Assembly: GCA_041576815.1 (NCBI GenBank)
Contig: JBFGKE010000037.1
Span: forward strand, 1 to 35,582
Reading direction: 5' to 3'
DNA from: SG8-38 sp041576815
GTDB lineage: Bacteria; Myxococcota_A; Polyangia; Polyangiales; Houyiibacteriaceae
Length of the DNA: 35,582 nt
Part shown: positions 1-6,618 of the stretch, one piece after another
Numbering within the stretch: the stretch's first letter is position 1
Layout: the number at the start of each line of letters is the position of its first letter
Made by a program: the position numbers and the translations under genes
The notes under the pieces: model-generated
The model's database searches: none
Told to the model about the DNA's origin: nothing
Seen by the model: the letters and a program-made list of their open reading frames with translations, nothing else

Positions 1-76
1 CGCCAGTGTCAGCGACAGCGACAGCGACAGTGTCTGCGTCAGTGCCAGCGCCAGCGCCAGCGCCAGCGATGCTGTG
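1..76. repeat. GNCAGC hexamer microsatellite
   Basis: This is a degenerate tandem hexamer array: CAGCGA units first, then CCAGCG units, with a few CAGTG variants. It runs in from the window edge, so its full length is unknown. The frame beginning at base 2 is open from the edge to a TGA at 95-97 and reads alternating Ser-Asp then Ser-Ala, so it could be the low-complexity tail of a gene lying upstream, but it could equally be non-coding. Similar units recur at 703-722 and 766-803 on the other side of the four-helix-bundle genes. Confidence 0.75.
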
Positions 77-93
77 ACTGATCTTCCGTCATC

Positions 94-173
94 GTGATCT
101 CCTTTGTGCCTGGGGGTGGGGTCGGGCTGGCGCCCTTTCGGGGAACCCCACACCCACGCGAAAAGGAGATCAC
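94..173 (+). promoter_or_regulatory. Leader hairpin burying the Shine-Dalgarno of the four-helix-bundle gene
   Basis: An imperfect 29-bp inverted repeat (arms 94-122 and 145-173, 25 of 29 positions pairing, 22-nt loop) ends two bases before the ATG at 176. The Shine-Dalgarno AAGGAG at 163-168 lies in the 3' arm, and CTCCTT at 99-104 in the 5' arm is its exact complement. As RNA this would sequester the ribosome-binding site. Pairing is read directly from the sequence; a regulatory role is inference. The minus-strand relative at 499-633 has the same arrangement. Confidence 0.6.
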
Positions 174-175
174 TC

Positions 176-502
176 ATGGGACTCATCATTCAGCAGCGGG
201 CGCTTCAAGCGGCGACGGAGCTCCGGCAGGTGCTTTCGGTCGCGCGCAAGCGCGATAGGGCCCTTTTCGATCAGATTCATCGAGCGATGAACAGCGTCGT
301 CCTCAACATCGCCGAAGCCGATGGGAATGACCCGGGGACGGCCAAAGCCCGGTTCGCCTCGGCGTGCGGCTCCGCGAAGGAGGTCCGCGCCGGGCTTCAG
401 CTCGCGGTGGCTTATGGGTACGTGCCCACCACCCGGGTCGCACAGGCCGACCTCGCGCTCGACCAGGTCTGCGCGATGTCGTGGCGGCTCTCGGGGCGCT
501 AA
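176..502 (+). CDS. Four-helix-bundle protein (S23 / rRNA-intervening-sequence family)
   Basis: The 108-residue product matches the small S23-type four-helix-bundle family first known from intervening sequences inside 23S rRNA genes and related to Avd of diversity-generating retroelements. Visible hallmarks are a charged first helix with ELRQVL and RKRDRAL, the segment SVVLNIAEA near residue 40, FASACGSAKEVRAGL and AVAYGYV in the middle, and a last helix ending VCAMSWRL. The biochemical role is not established; nucleic-acid binding has been suggested for relatives. The ATG at 176 is chosen over an in-frame start at 104 because AAGGAG lies 7 bases before it and the upstream codons belong to the leader hairpin. 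The stop overlaps the stop of the convergent minus-strand ORF by 4 bases. There is no rRNA gene or reverse transcriptase nearby. Confidence 0.8.
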   Translation: MGLIIQQRALQAATELRQVLSVARKRDRALFDQIHRAMNSVVLNIAEADGNDPGTAKARFASACGSAKEVRAGLQLAVAYGYVPTTRVAQADLALDQVCAMSWRLSGR

Positions 503-633
503 GGCCGTCGGCCCAAGGACCAGGTGATGGCGCACACGGCGTCGAGCCGGCGGTATTCGCGAATGGTGTGAACGACGGGCCGGAGCTCCCGCACGACCTC
601 CCGCGCCCTGACGTAGACATTCTTTTTTTCCAT
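499..633 (-). pseudogene. Shrunken four-helix-bundle relative (44 codons), probable internal-deletion relic
   Basis: This ORF has an ATG at 633 and a good AAGGAG (645..640). Its first half (RAREVVRELRPVVHTIREYRR) resembles helix 1 of the neighbour at 176-502, sharing the R-A, E-L-R and R..R pattern. Its end, LDAVCAITWSL, mirrors the neighbour's LDQVCAMSWRL. The roughly 60 residues normally between these parts, including the SVVLNIAE segment, are absent. It therefore looks like a family member that lost its centre while keeping start, ribosome site and stop. It may still be translated as a mini-protein. The homology is judged by eye over short segments, so an unrelated small ORF remains possible. 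Confidence 0.45.
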
Positions 634-640
634 GAGCGAC

Positions 641-693
641 TCCTTGGTTTGGGTTTGTGCCTCACCCCGTGCGGCACAAACCCAAACCAAGGA
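641..693 (-). promoter_or_regulatory. Perfect 21-bp leader hairpin over the mini-ORF Shine-Dalgarno
   Basis: Arms 641-661 and 673-693 are perfectly complementary over 21 bp with an 11-nt loop. Read on the minus strand the 3' arm ends within the AAGGAG that precedes the ATG at 633, so the ribosome site is paired with its exact complement in the 5' arm. Stem composition differs from the 94-173 hairpin, but position and logic are the same. No T-run follows, so it does not look like a terminator. Confidence 0.6.
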
Positions 694-702
694 CAAGCGA
701 GG

Positions 703-803
703 ACAAAGCAGCGCCAGCGCCAGCGAAGCCCCGTGGGCGACGCAGAGCGTCGACTTTACGGGGTGACAGCGACAGTGAAAACGCCAGCGCCAGGCATCCG
801 GCG
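703..803. repeat. Hexamer units flanking the palindromic repeat
   Basis: GCCAGC units occur at 703-722, and GACAGC/GCCAGC units at 766-803, on either side of the palindromic element at 723-777. They match the units at the left edge (1-76), so the two convergent four-helix-bundle ORFs sit between hexamer runs. No convincing gene lies between 694 and 809. Confidence 0.6.
723..777. repeat. Palindromic REP-like element, copy A
   Basis: This 55-bp element matches 29171-29225 at about 46 of 55 positions. It contains an inner hairpin (CGACGC / GCGTCG with a 3-nt loop) enclosed by CCCCGT / ACGGGG. Both copies run into a GNCAGCGAC sequence on the right. A dispersed, hairpin-forming, non-coding repeat in intergenic positions fits the REP class. 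No transposase of the REP-associated type is seen in this window. Confidence 0.6.
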
Positions 804-809
804 CTCCCA

Positions 810-2405
810 CTAGCGCCGGGGCAGCACCACCGTGAATGTCGTCTTACCTGGCCTCGAGGCCACTTCGATGCGGCCGCCGTGCTCGGTGACGATGCGCTGC
901 GTGATGGCGAGACCAAGCCCCGTCCCGCCTTCCTTGCGCGTATAGTACGGCTCGAAGACGGCATCGGTTTGGTCAGCCGGGATGCCCAGTCCGTTGTCTT
1001 CGACGCGAATGATCGCCGTATCCGAGCTCGCCTCCAGCGACAGTCGCACCGCAGCGCCTCCGTCGGGGTGGGCCTCCCGCGCCGCGTCGCGCGCGTTCTG
1101 GAGCAAATTGTGGAGTACCTGCGTGAGCTGATCCGCATCCACACGTGCGTCCACAGGCGCGCCGGGGAGGGCGGCCGTCACCGGCGCGTCGCCCTCGGCG
1201 TGAAGAGATGCCGCTTGCGCCACGACCTCGCGAAGGTCGGACCTTGCGAGCTTGGGCGCGGGAAGACGGGCGAACCGGCTGAACTCGTCCACGATTGCGC
1301 GGAGCCGTTCCACCTCTTGAAGGATCGTTTTCGTCGACTCCTCGAAAAGGGCATCGAAGTCTTCGTGCGAGCGCTCGTGGGCCTTTCGCAGCGTCTCGAT
1401 CGAAAGCCGGATTGGCGACAGCGGGTTCTTCAGCTCGTGCGCCAGGCTTTTGGCGATTTCCTGCCAGGCCGCGACTCGCTCGGTTTGTCGAAGTCGTTCC
1501 CTTGCGTCCCGCAGATCTCGCGTCATCCGATTGAACGCCGTGGCCGTCGCCGGAAAAGCCGCGTTTGGTCGATCGCGGAGGGTCGTGCTGAAGTCGCCCT
1601 GCCCGACCCGCGTAGCGGCTTCAGTCAGCTCGTCCACGGACGCCTGCAGCCATCGATTCAAATAGCCGCCGAACATCAATGCCAGCCCCAAGGCGAGGAC
1701 CGCGACGCTTGCAACCCAGAGAAGTAGCGGCGGCCCGCGCCGGTCGAACGTGGGCCGCCAGACCACGGCGCCTCGCACCTCGCCCGTTGCGTCTACGAGC
1801 TCGGCGACCACCTCGTCATGCGCGCCGGCCGCGTCGGCAATGACGAGCTCGTCGGGGGCCATTCGCCGAAGCTCGGACAGTCGGTGCCCTCCGACGACGG
1901 TGACGCGTGCGCCCCCGCGACCGATCGTGCAGGAACCCACCAGGAACTGCTGGTGCTCTTGGTCCCCGAGCGCGACCACGAAGTGCCGATCTCGGGCGTC
2001 TCTGGCCTGCCGCACGAGCGCTGCCCCGTCGTTGCCCAAGACCCGGTGTGCGTGCCCGGTCGCGAGAACCTCGCCGCTGAGCGAGTCCAAGATCCAGAGC
2101 GCTTGAAACCCAGCGGCGTCCATCGAGCCACGAAACAGGCGATCGTAGTCGAGCGTCGGCGGTGTCTCGGTGCTTCTTTCATCGAGCAGGCTGTCGACCG
2201 CGAGATCGTCTCGACAAAGCCGGTCGAGGGCGAGCCTGCGCTGCGCATCGAGAGCACGAAGCTCCCGTCTCGCCATGTCGGCCTCGGCGGTCGGGGAGTC
2301 CGCTCCCCAGTGGGTCACTGCCATCCAGACCACGGCCGTGAGCGCAACGGGGAACGTCGCAACGAGAGCGAACAGCACGACGATTCGGCGAGCAAACCGA
2401 TTCAT
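810..2405 (-). CDS. NtrY-like sensor histidine kinase
   Basis: This 531-residue membrane-bound histidine kinase autophosphorylates and passes phosphate to a response regulator, which is not encoded nearby. A transmembrane segment at about 8-30 and another at about 228-248 enclose a periplasmic sensor region of some 200 residues. A HAMP linker follows, then a dimerisation helix with the phospho-acceptor His at about 323 in SLAHELKNPLSPIRLS. The ATP-binding domain shows an N box (NLLQNARDAA), DNGLGIP (about 470) and a GTGLGL box (about 495). The HELKNPL-P-R form is typical of NtrY/PorY-type kinases. The start codon overlaps the stop of the PBP1A gene by 4 bases, so the two are probably co-translated, suggesting that the kinase monitors the envelope. 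Confidence 0.88.
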   Translation of the reverse strand: MNRFARRIVVLFALVATFPVALTAVVWMAVTHWGADSPTAEADMARRELRALDAQRRLALDRLCRDDLAVDSLLDERSTETPPTLDYDRLFRGSMDAAGFQALWILDSLSGEVLATGHAHRVLGNDGAALVRQARDARDRHFVVALGDQEHQQFLVGSCTIGRGGARVTVVGGHRLSELRRMAPDELVIADAAGAHDEVVAELVDATGEVRGAVVWRPTFDRRGPPLLLWVASVAVLALGLALMFGGYLNRWLQASVDELTEAATRVGQGDFSTTLRDRPNAAFPATATAFNRMTRDLRDARERLRQTERVAAWQEIAKSLAHELKNPLSPIRLSIETLRKAHERSHEDFDALFEESTKTILQEVERLRAIVDEFSRFARLPAPKLARSDLREVVAQAASLHAEGDAPVTAALPGAPVDARVDADQLTQVLHNLLQNARDAAREAHPDGGAAVRLSLEASSDTAIIRVEDNGLGIPADQTDAVFEPYYTRKEGGTGLGLAITQRIVTEHGGRIEVASRPGKTTFTVVLPRR

Positions 2406-4819
2406 GGTGGCGCGACGCCGCCGAGGACTCGCTCTTCGCGTTCCGATGGCATGGCTTCGGCAGAATCGTCGCCCTCTTCTTCGAACTGCTCCATCAAGAA
2501 CATGTTCGGGTCGGCGACGTCGGGGGGTCTTGCGACCTCCACCGGCGCGGTCCCCGAGAGGAAGACCTCGTCATATGCATCTTCTTGCCCCTCGTAGGCC
2601 AGCAGGCCCGAGGCCGGATCGATGCGCACGACGGTCAACCCGCTCGGCATTGCGAAGTCGGTTTCTTTCGGCGTGTGGTCCGCCGCTTCCATCACTTCGA
2701 TCCAAATCGGAAGCGCCGTGCGCGTACCGGTTTCCCGTCTTCCAAGAGGTCGCTGATCATCGAAGCCGACCCATACCCCGGCGACCACGGACGGGGAGTA
2801 GCCCACGAACCAAGCATCGCGCGCTTCGTTGCTCGTCCCGGTTTTGCCGACCACAGGGCGTTCGAGTCGCTGTGCGGGGCCGCCGGTTCCTTCGGTGACG
2901 ACGCTTCGAAGCATGCTCGTCATGACGTAAGCCTCGCTAGGCGCCATCACGTCGCGCGCAGGCTCATCGGGCTCGAGCGGCACTGGATTGCCGTCGGGAG
3001 CCACCACTCGGTGTACGATTCGAGTCGGTGCCCAGCGCCCCCCAGCCGCGAACGTGGCGTACGCGTTGGCGAGCTCGATCGGCCTCACGCCGCTCGCGCC
3101 CAGCGCGAGGGCCATGTCTTCCTCGAGCTTCGTGGTGATTCCATTTTGCCGGGCGAACTCCGCGACGTCGTGCACACCGATGTCCTCCACGACACGAATC
3201 GCTACCATGTTGATCGACCGGGCAAGCGCTTGCCGCAGCCGGACCGCCCCCTGGTAGTTCCACTGCTCGTAGTTGCGGGGCTTCCACTCCTCGTAGACCG
3301 CGGGTGCGTCGACGACGAGCGACGCCGCAGTGAAGCGCCTCGACTGAATCGCCCGCGCATACACGATCGGCTTGAACGTGCTTCCCGGTTGCCGAATCGC
3401 CTGCGTCGCGCGATTGAACCCGCTGACCGGCGCGTAGCTCCCAACGAGAGCGAGGACGGCGCGGGACCGCGGCTCGATGACGACGACGGAGCCCTCGGGA
3501 CCCCGCTCGAGACGCGCTGCGGCCGGGTCCTCGTCACTCCCGAGTTGGGTGATCGAAACAGGCAGCAGGTCCCCGCGCTTGACGAAAGTCGAGGCGGGAC
3601 GGCCGTTCGGGTTGTGGCGTGCCGCGTCGCGCATGCGGAGGACGGCGTCGTGGCCCGCCACGTCGAGACTCACGGTCTCGCTTTCGTCGTCGGTGCCGGT
3701 CACCTTTGCGACGTACGTTCGCCCCATCCGCAAGGAATCCGCGGGGGGCGTGGCCTTGCGTCCCCGGCGCCGCGACTTCCCTCGCAGCGCGCCGTGATAG
3801 CCCTGCCGCTCGTCGACTGCGCGAAGACCGCGCTGAAGAGCCGCCCGCGCCTTACGCTGCAGCGCGAGATCGATCGTCGTGTAGATTTCGTAGCCGCCTT
3901 CTCCTAGCGCTTCTTCACCTGCCGCCTCGCGCAGGGCGCGACGGGCGATCGCCAAGACCTCGGGCGCGCTCCCGGCGCTTTCAGGCAGTGGCACGGGCTC
4001 GACGGTGGCTTTGCGAGCCGCCTCGATCGCAGCCTCGGAGAGGTCGGGCCAGTACACCTCCCGCTTTGCGCTCAACTGGGACAAGACGTAGGCCTGCCGT
4101 CGTTTGGCGGCCTCGAAATTCACCCGAGGCGACAGGCGAGCCGGCGCCTGCGGGATGCCTGCCAGCATCGCGGCTTCTGCCAAGGTGAGCTCCCGAGCGT
4201 TCTTGCCGAAGTAATGGCGCGCCGCTTCCTGGATGCCGTAGCGCCCGTGCCCGAAGTTCACGTGGTTGAGATAGAGGTGCAGGATCTCGTCTTTCGAAAG
4301 CTCGTTTTCCAATCGCCGCGCGAGAATCAGCTCTCGGAGCTTGCGTGAGATCGTACGCTCCGGGGTCAACAACATCAGCTTGACCACTTGTTGGGTGATC
4401 GTGCTTCCCCCTTGCGCCGCGCGCCCCTCGAGGATGTCTCGACCAATTGCCCTGAGGATCCCCTGGTAGTCGAGGCCCTCGTGCTCGTAGAAATCCGCGT
4501 CCTCTGCTGCGAGCACCGAAAGCACGACGTTGCGCGGAACCTGGGACATCGGGATGACCGTCCGCCGCTCGGCGAAAATCTCGCCAATGACCTTCTTGTT
4601 GCGGTCGAACACCCGCGTCGTCTGTGGGGGCTTGTAGTCCCGCAGTGAGCTCACCGAAGGCAGGTCGCGGCTGAAGTACGCGTAGGTCCCCGGGACGAGC
4701 AGCGCGCCTGCCACCAAGGCAGCACCGATCAGCTTGGGCCAAATCGGTGCGGCGGCCGGCTTGCGCCGTTTGCGCTTCCGTCCCTTGCGCCCTCTCTTCT
4801 GCGTTCGCTGGCCTGCCAT
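2402..4819 (-). CDS. mrcA: Class A penicillin-binding protein 1A (glycosyltransferase/transpeptidase)
   Basis: This 805-residue bifunctional peptidoglycan synthase polymerises lipid II and cross-links stem peptides in the periplasm. A very basic cytoplasmic N-terminus (residues 1-20) precedes one transmembrane helix (28-48). The GT51 domain follows, with EDADF (catalytic Glu106) and GGSTITQQ (138-145). The transpeptidase domain carries STFK (Ser480 nucleophile, Lys483), SIN (535-537) and KTGT (659-662). The 340-440 region is the OB-like insertion typical of PBP1A. The acidic C-terminal tail (about 775-800) is low complexity. It heads a two-gene unit with the NtrY-like kinase. Whether the ponA or mrcA name applies is a nomenclature choice. 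Confidence 0.93.
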   Translation of the reverse strand: MAGQRTQKRGRKGRKRKRRKPAAAPIWPKLIGAALVAGALLVPGTYAYFSRDLPSVSSLRDYKPPQTTRVFDRNKKVIGEIFAERRTVIPMSQVPRNVVLSVLAAEDADFYEHEGLDYQGILRAIGRDILEGRAAQGGSTITQQVVKLMLLTPERTISRKLRELILARRLENELSKDEILHLYLNHVNFGHGRYGIQEAARHYFGKNARELTLAEAAMLAGIPQAPARLSPRVNFEAAKRRQAYVLSQLSAKREVYWPDLSEAAIEAARKATVEPVPLPESAGSAPEVLAIARRALREAAGEEALGEGGYEIYTTIDLALQRKARAALQRGLRAVDERQGYHGALRGKSRRRGRKATPPADSLRMGRTYVAKVTGTDDESETVSLDVAGHDAVLRMRDAARHNPNGRPASTFVKRGDLLPVSITQLGSDEDPAAARLERGPEGSVVVIEPRSRAVLALVGSYAPVSGFNRATQAIRQPGSTFKPIVYARAIQSRRFTAASLVVDAPAVYEEWKPRNYEQWNYQGAVRLRQALARSINMVAIRVVEDIGVHDVAEFARQNGITTKLEEDMALALGASGVRPIELANAYATFAAGGRWAPTRIVHRVVAPDGNPVPLEPDEPARDVMAPSEAYVMTSMLRSVVTEGTGGPAQRLERPVVGKTGTSNEARDAWFVGYSPSVVAGVWVGFDDQRPLGRRETGTRTALPIWIEVMEAADHTPKETDFAMPSGLTVVRIDPASGLLAYEGQEDAYDEVFLSGTAPVEVARPPDVADPNMFLMEQFEEEGDDSAEAMPSEREERVLGGVAPP

Positions 4820-4839
4820 TCTGCTGCTCGCCGCCGGCG

Positions 4840-4848
4840 CCTATAGCA
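4840..4848 (-). promoter_or_regulatory. Possible extended -10 before the PBP1A gene
   Basis: On the minus strand TGCTATAGG (4848..4840) resembles an extended -10 (TGnTATAAT), about 20 bases before the ATG at 4819. No convincing -35 was found. It lies in the 75-base gap after trmH, so the PBP gene could also be read from upstream. Confidence 0.3.
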
Positions 4849-4894
4849 TCCCCCGCTCGGCGCCATCCCCCCAATTCATGACACGCGGCGCGGC

Positions 4895-5584
4895 CTAATC
4901 ATTCCCGAGGAATTTTTCGATGATTTCATTCGCGTTTTTCACTGAATTCATGAGGAATCTCGCCTGGAGCACGCGCTGCTGCTCGAACGAAAGCGGGGGC
5001 CTCCCGAGCGCGAGCGAGTGCATCGTGATCGCGGCGGCTACGGAAACGTTGAGGCTTTCGACGAAGCCGTGCATGGGGATGGCGAACGTTCCTCGTGCAT
5101 GGTGCTGCATCTCGGGCGACACGCCGCGGTGCTCGTTGCCGAACACGATCGCCAGCCGGCTTTCGCCGACGAGGTCGTCCGGCGTCGCACTCGCGCCCAT
5201 CGCAGCGACGTGGATTGCGTAACCCTCCCTTTTCAAAGCACGCGCGCAGGCCTCCACGGTGTCGTAGCGGATGACGTCCAACCAGCGATGCGTGCCTTTC
5301 GACACGCCTCGCGAGGCGCGAAAACCGTGCTCGCCGACCACGACGTGAACGGTCTGAACGCCGAACGCATCTGCGCTCCGCAGGATGGCGCTCGAGTTGT
5401 GGGGATCGGCGATCGCGTCGAGCACGAGCACCAGGCCGTCCGTTCGCCTTTGCACGACGTCCGTGATCCGCTGACGCCGTTCAGCCGTGACCACGGGCGA
5501 CAGGGCGTCGATCACGAGCGCAGGCTCCTGCTCGAGCAGGGGAGGGCCCTCGATCTCGATTACGTCTGGGTCGTCGGCGCGCAC
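4895..5584 (-). CDS. trmH: TrmH-family tRNA (Gm18) 2'-O-methyltransferase
   Basis: This 229-residue SPOUT methyltransferase is expected to methylate the ribose of G18 in the tRNA D-loop using S-adenosylmethionine. SpoU motif 1 is DPHNSSAILRSADAFGV, with Asn63 and the catalytic Arg69. Motif 2 is IVFGNEHRGVS (146-156). Motif 3 is IPMHGFVESLNVSVAAA (169-185), which forms the knotted cofactor site. The C-terminal helix with ARFLMNSVKNANEIIEKFL resembles TrmH rather than RlmB. The start is a GTG immediately after the TAG of the preceding exported-protein gene, so it is probably translated by reinitiation as the last gene of the sigma-factor operon. Confidence 0.87.
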   Translation of the reverse strand: MRADDPDVIEIEGPPLLEQEPALVIDALSPVVTAERRQRITDVVQRRTDGLVLVLDAIADPHNSSAILRSADAFGVQTVHVVVGEHGFRASRGVSKGTHRWLDVIRYDTVEACARALKREGYAIHVAAMGASATPDDLVGESRLAIVFGNEHRGVSPEMQHHARGTFAIPMHGFVESLNVSVAAAITMHSLALGRPPLSFEQQRVLQARFLMNSVKNANEIIEKFLGND

Positions 5585-6088
5585 CTATCGGGCGTTGTTT
5601 TTCGGGTCGACGATGACACCAACGACCAGCGTACCGCCCTGATAGCTTTGACCGGCGACGAAGAACGGATCGCCTGCAGATGCCACGACTTGAAGCAGCG
5701 GCAGGTAGTCCGACTTGTTGGGGCGGTTGATCGCGGCTCTCACTTTGTAGCGGCCGTCCGGCATCACGCGCAGCAACGTGAGCTTCACCCGGCGCCCGTT
5801 GGGAAGCGATACGACGGCATCTTTGCCCGGGGTCAGCGTGAGCTTCGGCCGCGAGAGGATCTTCATGGACCGAAACGCGTTGAACGGCGGCCGTCGAAGG
5901 GCGGTGAGCTTCTTGAGCTGCGGGTCGATCTCACCCGCTTCTTCCTTGGCCAGCACCACGAGCACCTCGGCGGGTACCTTCGAGATCTGCGTCGTGCGGT
6001 CCGAGCGGTTGAGAGAAGTCGCCTGGGCGGACGCCCCCGATGTGGCGAGCAGAACCGCGAATACCAGCATGTAGCGAATGAGACTCAT
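5585..6088 (-). CDS. Exported protein of unknown function in the sigma-factor operon
   Basis: I do not recognise a family for this 167-residue protein. A clear signal peptide (basic MSLIRYM, hydrophobic core, cut after about ASA at 20-22) marks it as exported. The mature part is basic and mostly predicted beta, with a central segment on PNGRRVKLTLLRVMPDGRY and a hydrophobic C-terminal strand. It starts in a 4-base overlap with the anti-sigma gene and abuts trmH. Its place directly after a membrane anti-sigma factor suggests a periplasmic partner or target of the same envelope response, but that is inference. Confidence 0.75.
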   Translation of the reverse strand: MSLIRYMLVFAVLLATSGASAQATSLNRSDRTTQISKVPAEVLVVLAKEEAGEIDPQLKKLTALRRPPFNAFRSMKILSRPKLTLTPGKDAVVSLPNGRRVKLTLLRVMPDGRYKVRAAINRPNKSDYLPLLQVVASAGDPFFVAGQSYQGGTLVVGVIVDPKNNAR

Positions 6089-6618
6089 GGAAGCCCTACC
6101 TCTTCGTCATCGATCCAAATCACGGCGAGGGACTCGCCCGCCCCACCTTCGACTTCGAAGATCGTTCCCGTGTTGGGACCGAAGTCGACTTCCAACACTT
6201 CGGACCCGCGCGCGACCGCGGGTGGCTCGACGTGGTCTCTCGGCCACGCGATCACCGCGAGGAAGATCGCGGCCGCCGCTGCCAGACCGCCCGCCGCGCC
6301 CCACGCGCGCCGCCGCGTACGTGCGGGGGCCGCGCGTTCCGCGGGCCGCTTTTCGGCAGCGCGCTCGATCGGAATGACCGGCGCTTCGATCTCGGCCTCG
6401 ATCCGCGCAAACAGCGCGTCCGAGTCGACATCCCCGGCCCACTCGGCCGAGACGTTCTTCATGGCCTCCCGAAGGCGTTCCCATTCGCGAAGCTGCGCCA
6501 TGCCCTTTGGCGAGGACTCGAGGCTTCGGCGCACCGAGGCCTCCTCTTCGGGAGCGAGCTCTCCGTCGAAGAACATCTGAAGCATTTCGTCTTCTGTCTT
6601 CGCGCTTTCCATGGTCAA
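6085..6618 (-). CDS. Membrane anti-sigma factor
   Basis: This 177-residue single-pass protein probably holds the adjacent ECF sigma factor inactive at the membrane. The N-terminal cytoplasmic part (TEDEMLQMFFDGELAPEEE, about 8-26) has the anti-sigma-domain pattern of a short acidic helix ending in DGEL-PEE, but lacks the His-x3-Cys-x2-Cys of zinc-type anti-sigma factors. One transmembrane helix spans about 106-124, preceded by an Arg-rich segment. About 50 periplasmic residues follow. It starts in a 4-base overlap with the sigma gene, so the two are translationally coupled. Assignment rests on position, topology and the N-terminal pattern. Confidence 0.75.
   Translation of the reverse strand: MTMESAKTEDEMLQMFFDGELAPEEEASVRRSLESSPKGMAQLREWERLREAMKNVSAEWAGDVDSDALFARIEAEIEAPVIPIERAAEKRPAERAAPARTRRRAWGAAGGLAAAAAIFLAVIAWPRDHVEPPAVARGSEVLEVDFGPNTGTIFEVEGGAGESLAVIWIDDEEVGLP

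Noticed and set aside
1..76. CRISPR-like or direct-repeat array
   Set aside because: The units are contiguous degenerate hexamers without spacers, so this is a microsatellite.
176..693. Diversity-generating retroelement (Avd-like four-helix bundle)
   Set aside because: No reverse transcriptase, template repeat or variable repeat is present; the bundle protein alone does not make a DGR.
5018..6580. Long open frame on the plus strand (about 520 codons)
   Set aside because: It lies antisense to trmH, the exported protein and the anti-sigma gene, which have clear motifs; high GC leaves such frames open. The same applies to plus-strand frames at 2585-3907, 12216-13637 and 24448-26034, and the minus-strand frame at 25890-27497.
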